NCBI GenBank assembly: GCA_030592025.1
Contig: JAUUZX010000076.1
Location: 1 to 6,844, forward strand
Source: a bacterium
GTDB lineage: Bacteria > Krumholzibacteriota > Krumholzibacteria > LZORAL124-64-63
Length of the DNA: 6,844 bases
Reading direction: 5' to 3'
Positions 1 through 5,660 of the stretch are shown here, one piece after another. The notes beneath the pieces were generated by a model that searched no databases, had not been told where the DNA came from, and was given only the letters and a program-made list of their open reading frames with translations. The position numbers and the translations under genes were made by a program. Within the stretch, counting starts at the first letter, position 1. Each line of letters starts with the position of its first letter.

Positions 1-33
1 CCGGCCGCTCCCGCTCGGGTCGATGGGACAGGG

Positions 34-1212
34 CTAGTAGGCAGCAGCCTCTGCTTCCGGGTCGCAGAGGCTGGACCACCGGCCGACATAGAAGCCACCG
101 GGGTAGTCCTCGACGGGGTGGGCCTCGCCGCCGAGCACGCCGTCGACGCGACCGCCGGCCAGGAACCACTCGCCCCGGAAGGTGGCGAGCTCGCGCTCCT
201 CCATGCCGGGCTCCCACGTGCCCTGGATGAGGGCGTGGAAGCGGCCCCGGCGATCGATGGCCTTGCCCACGAACACGCGCACGCCGTCCTCGTCGACGCC
301 GTAGCCGCCGCGCATGAAGCCGTTGATGCGGCCGCTCAGGTCGGTCCAGGCACCCATGAAGCGGCCGAGGCGCACCGCTTCGGTGGTGGTGTCGGGCTCG
401 GCGTCGGCCGGCAGCATGCGGTACACGCCGGAGAGGAAGCCCTTGGGGCAGACGGCGATGTCGTCCAGACCGAAGCCGGTCAACTGGATGCTGTTGCCCG
501 CGTCGTCCACGGGGGTGACCTCGTCCAGGTCGGCCAGGTCGGCCACGTCGTAGACCCCGCTGAACAGCGGCAGGTTGATGTGCAGGCGGTTGGGCTCCAG
601 GGGTTCGTCGCCGGTGGAGACCGCCAGGGGCGGCTCGATGATCTGGATGACGAGGCCGTCCCAGTGGCAGGCGGTGTGGGACACGAAGGCCACGGTCTGG
701 CGGTCCAGGCGCGGCCAGATGATGTGATCGATGGGGCGCTCGAACCGCAGCACCCGCTTGACGACGACCGTGCCGCGATCCGTGTGGATCTCCCCGGTCC
801 AGTCCGTGATGTCGCAGGGAGGCTCGCCGGTCAGGGAATCGCCCAGGCCGCTGAGCATCCCCCAGCGCAGGCGCAGGTAGGTGAAGCGGGGGCGTTCACT
901 GGCGGGCATGTCCATCGGCATGGAGCCCATGCGCTCCCAGGCCAGGACCTCGGGGTCGGCAGCCAGGGGATCGTTGGCCAGTTCATCGTCCTCGAGGGCG
1001 AACTCGGCCTTGAGCAGGTCATCACCGAAGGCTTCGTCCTCGTCGCTCGTGGTCAACCCGCCGTAGGGCAGGGACAGGTCCAGCTGGTCGTAGTCGTCGC
1101 TGGCCGTGGTGCCGGTGGCCGCCGGGTTCGCGCCCTCGTCGCTGCAGCCGGTCAGCAGCGCCAGGACGCCCAACAGCATCAACGGCATGATCAGGTGACG
1201 GCGGAAATTCAT
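34..1212 (-). CDS. Predicted lipoprotein with C-terminal FxGxW/GR repeats, family unknown
   Basis: This gene encodes a 392-residue protein. The N-terminus is MNFRR followed by a hydrophobic stretch ending in the lipobox L-T-G-C (Cys23), so it should be processed by signal peptidase II and anchored by lipid; Ser at +2 is compatible with the outer membrane under the E. coli rule. Residues 24-90 form an acidic, low-complexity linker. The C-terminal part (about 260-383) repeats a pattern F-x-G-x-[WA], then G-R-[IFV]-x-[GA], then G-x-[WYA] (segments near 283-305, 314-334, 345-364 and 374-383), which suggests a beta-rich repeat domain. Four cysteines in the mature part (133, 182, 255, 383) could form two disulfides. 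The ATG at 1212 is chosen because GGAGGAGAG lies just upstream and the signal peptide starts there; an upstream in-frame start at 1305 would bury the signal peptide. I do not recognise a family and infer no enzymatic role. It probably has its own promoter, after a 199-bp gap. Confidence 0.85.
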   Translation of the reverse strand: MNFRRHLIMPLMLLGVLALLTGCSDEGANPAATGTTASDDYDQLDLSLPYGGLTTSDEDEAFGDDLLKAEFALEDDELANDPLAADPEVLAWERMGSMPMDMPASERPRFTYLRLRWGMLSGLGDSLTGEPPCDITDWTGEIHTDRGTVVVKRVLRFERPIDHIIWPRLDRQTVAFVSHTACHWDGLVIQIIEPPLAVSTGDEPLEPNRLHINLPLFSGVYDVADLADLDEVTPVDDAGNSIQLTGFGLDDIAVCPKGFLSGVYRMLPADAEPDTTTEAVRLGRFMGAWTDLSGRINGFMRGGYGVDEDGVRVFVGKAIDRRGRFHALIQGTWEPGMEERELATFRGEWFLAGGRVDGVLGGEAHPVEDYPGGFYVGRWSSLCDPEAEAAAY

Positions 1213-1313
1213 GTTGCTCTCCTCCACGTGTACAGACCCCTTGGTGGCGATCCCCTCATGATGGGGCCCACCGTCCTGCAGACGTGGTGCCAAGGAGACC
1301 GGCACTATTCAAG

Positions 1314-1343
1314 ATATTACGAGACATGGAGTTGTGTTGTCGG
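1314..1343 (-). promoter_or_regulatory. Possible sigma70-type promoter for the lipoprotein gene
   Basis: On the minus strand, CCGACA (1338-1343, 4/6 to the -35 consensus) is followed after 18 bp by TAATAT (1314-1319, 4/6 to the -10 consensus). It lies in a locally AT-richer part of the 199-bp gap between the terB-like gene and the lipoprotein gene. The predicted start would leave a leader of about 95 nt, which contains a small inverted repeat GTGCC/GGCAC (1287-1291 and 1301-1305). This rests on pattern match only. Confidence 0.35.
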
Positions 1344-1411
1344 CAGGGTGCAGCGCTGACCGCGGGAGTGTACCTGCAGGAGCAGGAGCGGCCCCGAGCG
1401 TTCAGGGAGGA

Positions 1412-1879
1412 TCAGTCCATCCCGTTCTTCACCTTGAGCTTGAGAGCCATGAGTTCGTCGTGACGCACACCGAGCATGCGGCCGCAGCGGTGCATGAGGG
1501 CGTCCTCGTGGGCCTCGAGCAGACCGTCGCTGTAGACGACCCGCCACAGCAGCTCGAGGACCGCCAGCTTGCGGGCCCCGTTGAAGGTCTCGTTGATCAG
1601 GCGCGTGAACCCGTAGGTGTCGCTCGCGGCCTTGCGCTCGGCCTCCGCAATGGCCAGGAGTTCCTTCGCCTCGGTGGCGTCCAATGAGAACCGTTCACCC
1701 ACGAGCTTGGCGATGGTGGCCCGTTCGTCCTCGCTGAAGTCGTCATCGGCGTGGGCGGCCTCGAGCAGGAGGGCGCAGGTGGCCACGCGTAGACGTTGGG
1801 CGTCGCGGGTCTCGACATCCTGCCCCTTGTCGTCGGGGCTCACGCGTTCCTCGAAGAACTTCTGGAGACGGCTCAGCAC
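1412..1879 (-). CDS. TerB-like (COG4103-type) acidic helical protein
   Basis: This is a 155-residue, all-helical-looking protein that resembles the TerB-like family often annotated as tellurite resistance TerB. It has two acidic loops typical of the fold: residues 44-52 (A-D-D-D-F-S-E-D-E) and 116-125 (Y-S-D-G-L-L-E-A-H-E). Each follows a hydrophobic helix and could bind a divalent metal. The middle part (F-T-R-L-I-N at 91-96, then L-W at 111-112) also fits the short stand-alone members. No signal peptide or membrane segment is visible, so it should be cytoplasmic. The start is GTG at 1879, with AAGGA about six bases upstream; it overlaps the alr stop by 7 nt in another frame, which points to translational coupling. 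The biochemical role of these stand-alone proteins is not established, and no other ter genes are present here, so tellurite resistance should not be assumed. Confidence 0.85.
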   Translation of the reverse strand: MLSRLQKFFEERVSPDDKGQDVETRDAQRLRVATCALLLEAAHADDDFSEDERATIAKLVGERFSLDATEAKELLAIAEAERKAASDTYGFTRLINETFNGARKLAVLELLWRVVYSDGLLEAHEDALMHRCGRMLGVRHDELMALKLKVKNGMD

Positions 1880-3078
1880 GGCGGTTCCTTCCCGGTTGTG
1901 ACGGCATGGCGGGCCCAGGTGGCGCCCGGCAGGGTGAGGACCTCGTAGGCGATGGTGCCCAACTGGTCGGCCAGCATCTCGACGGTGACGACCTCGTCGC
2001 CCTGGCGGCCCAGCAGGACCGCGTCGTCGCCGGCGACGGCTTCGGGGATCTGGCTGACGTCGACCATGCACAGGTTCATGCACACACGCCCGACGAGGGG
2101 AGCGCGGCGCCCGCGGATGAGCACGTGGCCTCTTCCGGACAGCGCGCGGGGCCAGCCGTCCGCGTACCCCACCGGGAGCACGGCGACCCGGCTGTCGCTC
2201 ATGGCCTTCCACGTGCGGCCGTAGCCGACGGTCTCGCCGGCGGGCACGTCGCGGATCTGGGCCACCCGCACCCGCCAGGTGAGGGCGGGGATCAGCGCCG
2301 CCTCGGGACGTCCCTCGTGGCGCACGGCAACCCTGGTTTCCCGTGAGGGCCAGATGCCGTAGGCGGACACGCCGACCCGGGCCACGTCGGCGTGGGTGCG
2401 GTCCCACAGCAGGACCGCCGCGCTGCAACTCATGTGGCGAGGGAGGTCGGCGTGGCCGGCGGCGGCCAGGCGTTCGTGCCAGCGGTCGAAGCGTTCCATC
2501 TGCTCGTTGGCGAAGGCGTGTTCGGTGGTGTCCTCGATGTCGGCGAAGTGGCTGGACAGGCCGACGATCTCCATCCCCGGCGCCGCCAGGAGTTCCAGCA
2601 CCCGGTCCAGTTCGTCCTCGACGATGCCCTGGCGGTTCACCCCGGTCTCGACCTTGAGGTGGGCGCGGATCGGCGCACCGCAGGCGGCCACGGCCTCGGC
2701 GGCGGTCACCGAGGCGACGGTCAGTTCGACGTCCAGGGCCGCAGCCTCGCGAGCCTCCCCGACGGTGGCCGGACCGAGGACGATGATCGGGGCGACCACG
2801 GCGGCGTCCCGCAGATCCCGGGCCTCGGCCAGGCTGTGCACGCCGAGCAGATCGGCACCGCCCTCGAGGAAAGCCTCGGCGGCAAGAGAAGCGCCGTGGC
2901 CATAGGCATCAGCCTTGACCACGGCGAGCAACCGGGTTGCGGGGGCTATGAGACCGCGAAACACGCCCATGTTCTGCATCAGGGCATCGCGGTCGACGTC
3001 GATGTTCAGCCAGGGAGCCCCCCGGCCGATTTCATCAGGCCGAGGCCCGGCGTTCCTTGTTGCGGGCTTCGCAGGCAT
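1873..3078 (-). CDS. alr: Alanine racemase (PLP-dependent)
   Basis: Alanine racemase interconverts L- and D-alanine in the cytoplasm and supplies D-Ala for peptidoglycan. The 401-residue product has the family layout. Residues 51-62 (L-A-V-V-K-A-D-A-Y-G-H-G) carry the PLP-binding Lys55. A TIM-barrel segment follows with H-L-K-V-E-T-G-V-N-R (140-149), containing the conserved Lys142 and Arg149. The C-terminal beta domain has G-E-T-V-G-Y-G (281-287) with the second catalytic base Tyr286, and L-P-V-G-Y-A-D-G (301-308). The loop usually written C-M-D is C-M-N here (Asn335). The ATG at 3078 is preferred because AAGGA lies five bases upstream; an in-frame GTG at 3096 has a weaker site. The first 20 or so residues extend beyond the usual start and look disordered. 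The gene overlaps the 3' end of fur by 44 nt in another frame, and the terB-like gene overlaps its stop, so the three probably form one operon. Confidence 0.95.
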   Translation of the reverse strand: MPAKPATRNAGPRPDEIGRGAPWLNIDVDRDALMQNMGVFRGLIAPATRLLAVVKADAYGHGASLAAEAFLEGGADLLGVHSLAEARDLRDAAVVAPIIVLGPATVGEAREAAALDVELTVASVTAAEAVAACGAPIRAHLKVETGVNRQGIVEDELDRVLELLAAPGMEIVGLSSHFADIEDTTEHAFANEQMERFDRWHERLAAAGHADLPRHMSCSAAVLLWDRTHADVARVGVSAYGIWPSRETRVAVRHEGRPEAALIPALTWRVRVAQIRDVPAGETVGYGRTWKAMSDSRVAVLPVGYADGWPRALSGRGHVLIRGRRAPLVGRVCMNLCMVDVSQIPEAVAGDDAVLLGRQGDEVVTVEMLADQLGTIAYEVLTLPGATWARHAVTTGKEPPC

Positions 3079-3541
3079 TCTTGTCCTTGCACGCACCGTA
3101 GAGTTCCAACCGGTGACGATAGATCTGGAAGTCGTTCTCCTCGGCCAGCTTCTCCTGCAGGGCCTCCAGCCGGGGGTTGAAGAACTCGAAGATCTCGCCG
3201 CACTCCAGGCAGATCATGTGATCGTGGTGCTCGACGTCGGAATGGCCTTCGTAGCGGGCCAGGCCGTCGCCGAAACGCCGCTCCTCCACCAGCTCGCTCT
3301 CCACCAGCAGGTGGAGGGTCCGGTAGACCGTGGCGTAACCGATCCTCGAGTTGACCTTCTTGACCTCGTTGAGCAGCTCCTCCACCGACACATGACCACG
3401 CATGCGGAAGAAGGTGGACACGATCGCGTTGCGCTGGCGGGTCGTTTTCAGGCCCCTGCGCTGGATGAACTCCGCGAAGGCAACTTCCTTTTCCTTCACG
3501 TAGGACTCGTCGACTTCCTTTTTCAGGCGAACAGGCGTCAT
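3035..3541 (-). CDS. fur: Ferric uptake regulator (Fur family transcription factor)
   Basis: This 168-residue protein is a metal-responsive DNA-binding repressor. The N-terminal winged helix (about 20-95) has the conserved R-x-T-x-x-R-Q-R-type segment (K32-R37) and the recognition helix G-Y-A-T-V-Y-R-T-L (68-76). The dimerisation domain carries the metal ligands: His50, Glu98, H-H-D-H (105-108), Cys111-x2-Cys114 and His143. Five residues after Cys114 the sequence has Glu119, where the peroxide sensor PerR has Asp; this favours a Fur-type rather than PerR-type role. The second structural cysteine pair is Cys151 and Cys157, spaced CX5C. The ATG at 3541 is chosen for GAGAGG six bases upstream; a TTG ten codons earlier is less likely. 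A promoter and a large palindrome sit directly upstream, so autoregulation is likely. The downstream alr overlaps its last 44 nt. Zur or another metal specificity cannot be excluded from sequence. Confidence 0.94.
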   Translation of the reverse strand: MTPVRLKKEVDESYVKEKEVAFAEFIQRRGLKTTRQRNAIVSTFFRMRGHVSVEELLNEVKKVNSRIGYATVYRTLHLLVESELVEERRFGDGLARYEGHSDVEHHDHMICLECGEIFEFFNPRLEALQEKLAEENDFQIYRHRLELYGACKDKNACEARNKERRASA

Positions 3542-3575
3542 GGTCAACCTCTCGGGACAAGAGCGGGACAAAAGG

Positions 3576-3611
3576 TGGTTTTCGAAAATGAAAACGTTTT
3601 TCGTAAAACCA
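3576..3611. promoter_or_regulatory. Candidate Fur-family operator (AT-rich imperfect palindrome)
   Basis: TGGTTTTCGAAAA (3576-3588) and TTTTCGTAAAACCA (3598-3611) are inverted copies apart from one extra T at 3604, around a 9-nt centre. Nested inside are two perfect 10-bp palindromes, TTTTCGAAAA (3579-3588) and AAAACGTTTT (3591-3600). The block is strongly AT-rich in a GC-rich window. It touches the downstream edge of the fur -10 element and covers the expected transcription start, so a bound protein would block transcription. It is not a close match to the classic GATAATGATAATCATTATC box; assignment to Fur rests on position and symmetry. Confidence 0.6.
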
Positions 3612-3639
3612 CGTTAAGTCCGAGGGGGCAACCTGTCAA
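3611..3639 (-). promoter_or_regulatory. Sigma70-type promoter of the fur-alr-terB-like operon
   Basis: On the minus strand a perfect -35 TTGACA (3634-3639) is followed after 17 bp by TAACGT (3611-3616, 3/6 to the -10 consensus; the overlapping TTAACG is an alternative). The predicted start lies near 3604, about 60 nt before the fur ATG. The -35 and spacing are ideal and the -10 is weak, as is common for regulated promoters. Confidence 0.6.
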
Positions 3640-3661
3640 GTCCCAGCTACCGGACAGGACT

Positions 3662-4429
3662 TCAGTCGAAGACCAGTCGGACGGCCTGACGGTCATCCCC
3701 GGTCAAATAGCGCAAATCCTGCCCGTCATGCCAAAGCAGGACATTGTCGCCCCGAAAAAGAAAATCCTCGACGGCGACGGTCCCCGTCCGGCCCATGCGG
3801 CTGCCGGCGAGGCGGTACAACCGGCCCGTCCCCACGTCGGTCATCCACATGTGACGGCCGTCCCAAGCCATGCCCCAGGGTGAAAACGCGGGCGCAGCGA
3901 CGGTGCGGGTGAACTCCCCCACCTCGGGGTCGAAGCGCTCGATGCGCCCGGAGTCCCGGTCGGTGAGCCACAGGTAGCGGCCGTCGTAGGCCAGGCTCGA
4001 GGGCCGGTGGCCCGGTGCCGTGAAGGCCTCCTCCACCACGAGGGTGTCGGGTTGGATCTTGTAGAGAATGGATGACCCGTCAGCGGCGTCACCGCACGAC
4101 CAGAGGTACTCGCCGTCCCAGGCCAGGGTCCGGTCCAGCACGCCGGAAAAATCCATCTCCATGAGGATCTCGCCGGCGCCGTTTCGCAGCACGAGCATGA
4201 CTTCCTGCGCGCCGGAAAGGGACATTTCGTCGAGGGTAACGTCGAGGGTGGCCAGGGTGTCCTCCCCCGCCCAGGTCAGGCCGGTGAGCCGGCCCTCGCC
4301 GGGGATCCGCAGCGTGTCGCCGTGCACGCAGGTCAGCTCGCTCGCGACCCCGGCACCCGCCGCCAGCAGCCATACGGTCACGAGGGGGACGACGGCGAAC
4401 CACCGGCGTCGCATGCTGTCTGCGATCAT
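3662..4429 (-). CDS. Exported beta-propeller-like repeat protein
   Basis: This 255-residue protein has a Sec-type signal peptide: positively charged M-R-R-R-W at 6-10, a hydrophobic core at 11-29 and a likely cleavage near A-S (29-30). There is no lipobox before Cys34, so it should be periplasmic or secreted. The mature part repeats a propeller-blade-like motif, [LM]-A-[WY]-D-G-x-x-[LM]-W: residues 102-110, 146-154 and 187-195, with weaker copies near 48-63 and 230-243. The aromatic residues fall at 53, 104, 148, 189 and 233, a period of 41-51. The fold is reminiscent of YncE/NHL-type propellers, which act in binding rather than a fixed reaction. The ATG at 4429 overlaps the stop of the upstream hybrid kinase as ATGA and has AGGAGG seven bases upstream. 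Close coupling to a kinase that lacks its own sensor suggests a signalling accessory, but this is inference. Confidence 0.85.
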   Translation of the reverse strand: MIADSMRRRWFAVVPLVTVWLLAAGAGVASELTCVHGDTLRIPGEGRLTGLTWAGEDTLATLDVTLDEMSLSGAQEVMLVLRNGAGEILMEMDFSGVLDRTLAWDGEYLWSCGDAADGSSILYKIQPDTLVVEEAFTAPGHRPSSLAYDGRYLWLTDRDSGRIERFDPEVGEFTRTVAAPAFSPWGMAWDGRHMWMTDVGTGRLYRLAGSRMGRTGTVAVEDFLFRGDNVLLWHDGQDLRYLTGDDRQAVRLVFD

Positions 4430-5592
4430 GTCGTTTCCTCCTGCACGGACGTCCCGTCCGCGCGCCGCCGGACGCCCAGCGCCGCGGCCTCGGCCAGCAG
4501 CGCGTGCAGGCCGTCCAGATCGATGGGTTTGACCGCCGTAGCATCCACGTGGCGGGGGTCGAGCCGCGCCAGTTCGCCTTCCCGGTCCACGCCGGTCATG
4601 ACCACGATGGGCAACGCGGGGTCCCGCTCCCGAAGCCAGCTCGCCAGGGCGGCGCCGGACGTGTCCGGCAGGTTGTTGTCCAGCAGGGCCACATCGTAGG
4701 TCCCCGCCGTGAATTCGCTACGGACGGACCCGCCGTCCCCCACGGTCCGCACCCGGCAGTCCGTCTGGGCCAGCACGTCGACCAGCATCTCCCGCACGGC
4801 CGGCTCGTCGTCGACAACCAGTACCGTCAGCCCACGCACGGGCACCGCACGGGCCGCCGTCGGCACCGCCTTCGCCTCGGGCAGGTCCAGCACGAAGCAG
4901 GCCCCCTCCCCGGCCGCCGCGTCCAGCGTGATGGCCGCGCCGTGCTCCTGGAGCAACTGCCGGCAGGATGCCAGACCGACACCCCGGCTCGCCTCGTCAC
5001 TCGTGGTGCCACCGCGATCGAACACGCGATCGACCATGTCCGGAGCCACCCCCGGCCCGGTGTCCTGGACCCGCATGATGACGCGCGCGCCGCTCTCTTC
5101 GCCCCTGACGGTGACCCGCCCGCCGTCGGGCATGACGGCCAGGGCGTTCAAGAGCAGATTGTTCAGGACCTCGCGCACGGTGACCGCCGGCAGGGCGGCG
5201 AGCAGGTCGTCGGGCACGCGGTTGTCCAGGGACCAGACGCCCGGGACGTCGCTATCCCGCGGCCCCAGCCAGGGTACACTGCCCGGAGGACGGATCACGC
5301 CGGCCGCTGCGGTCACGCATTGGCGCAGGTCGGCGGCGCCGACGCCACCCGGCCCCTCGCCACCGAGGCGTGCGAGCATGGCCGACGCGTCCCGGGCCGC
5401 GGTCTCGATGCTCTCGAGATCCGCCGCCCACGTCTCCGGGGAACCGTACCGACGCAGGTACCCGGCGCGGCCGATGATCACCATGAGCATCTGGTTCACA
5501 TCGTGCATCACGCCGGCGGTGCGCAGGTCCGTGCCGCCCTGCGCGCCATCCCGATCGTCGCGGGGAGGGTTGTCGGCTGAATCCTGGGTCAT
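4426..5592 (-). CDS. Cytoplasmic hybrid histidine kinase with C-terminal receiver domain
   Basis: This 388-residue two-component protein autophosphorylates on histidine and can pass the phosphate to its own receiver. The H-box is G-V-M-H-D-V-N-Q (27-34), with His30 as acceptor, of the HD-x-N type seen in NtrB/DctB-like kinases. The ATPase domain is complete: N-box E-V-L-N-N-L-L-L-N-A (141-150), G1 D-T-G-P-G (177-181), F-box V-F-D-R-G (190-194) and G2 G-V-G-L (204-207). The receiver (about 254-370) has the acidic pair Asp261/Asp262, phosphoacceptor Asp305 in L-L-D-N-N-L-P, Thr333 and Lys355, all as required for activity. Only about 29 residues precede the H-box and no membrane segment is visible, so it has no recognisable sensor domain. 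The ATG at 5592 has GGAG four bases upstream; longer N-terminal reading to 5811 looks non-coding. There is no separate output domain, so phosphate may pass on to a protein encoded elsewhere. Confidence 0.92.
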   Translation of the reverse strand: MTQDSADNPPRDDRDGAQGGTDLRTAGVMHDVNQMLMVIIGRAGYLRRYGSPETWAADLESIETAARDASAMLARLGGEGPGGVGAADLRQCVTAAAGVIRPPGSVPWLGPRDSDVPGVWSLDNRVPDDLLAALPAVTVREVLNNLLLNALAVMPDGGRVTVRGEESGARVIMRVQDTGPGVAPDMVDRVFDRGGTTSDEASRGVGLASCRQLLQEHGAAITLDAAAGEGACFVLDLPEAKAVPTAARAVPVRGLTVLVVDDEPAVREMLVDVLAQTDCRVRTVGDGGSVRSEFTAGTYDVALLDNNLPDTSGAALASWLRERDPALPIVVMTGVDREGELARLDPRHVDATAVKPIDLDGLHALLAEAAALGVRRRADGTSVQEETT

Positions 5593-5660
5593 GGGTCTCC
5601 GTGCCGTGGGTGGTGATTCCTGACAGCATGATACACCCCGACGGGGGCAAGGGCGAGGGG

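Noticed and set aside
1..33. Terminator hairpin after the lipoprotein gene (CCCG/CGGG)
   Set aside because: Only a 4-bp stem with a 2-nt loop is visible before the window ends.
118..1359. Long plus-strand open frame opposite the lipoprotein gene
   Set aside because: The predicted protein is a compositionally biased run rich in A, G, V, H and Q without domains. It is the antisense shadow of a gene with a signal peptide and good ribosome binding site.
1412..1879. Tellurite resistance locus
   Set aside because: Only a stand-alone TerB-like protein is present, with no terC, terD, terZ or related genes, so the resistance function is not supported.
3638..3662. Hairpin AAGTCC/GGACTT after the propeller gene as a terminator
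   Set aside because: The stem is only 6 bp with a 13-nt loop, has no T-run, and overlaps the fur -35 element; too weak to call.
2392..3883. Overlapping plus-strand open frames opposite alr, fur and the propeller gene
   Set aside because: They run across several well-supported minus-strand genes and through the fur promoter, and show no domain features.
4504..5580. Long plus-strand open frame opposite the hybrid kinase
   Set aside because: High GC makes antisense frames open; the opposite strand carries all kinase and receiver motifs, and this frame shows no domain.
5593..5660. Promoter (TATCAT) or CCCC/GGGG hairpin between the two kinase genes
   Set aside because: A fair -10 exists but no -35 at a proper distance, and the stem is only 4 bp. 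I see nothing convincing in this 68-bp gap.
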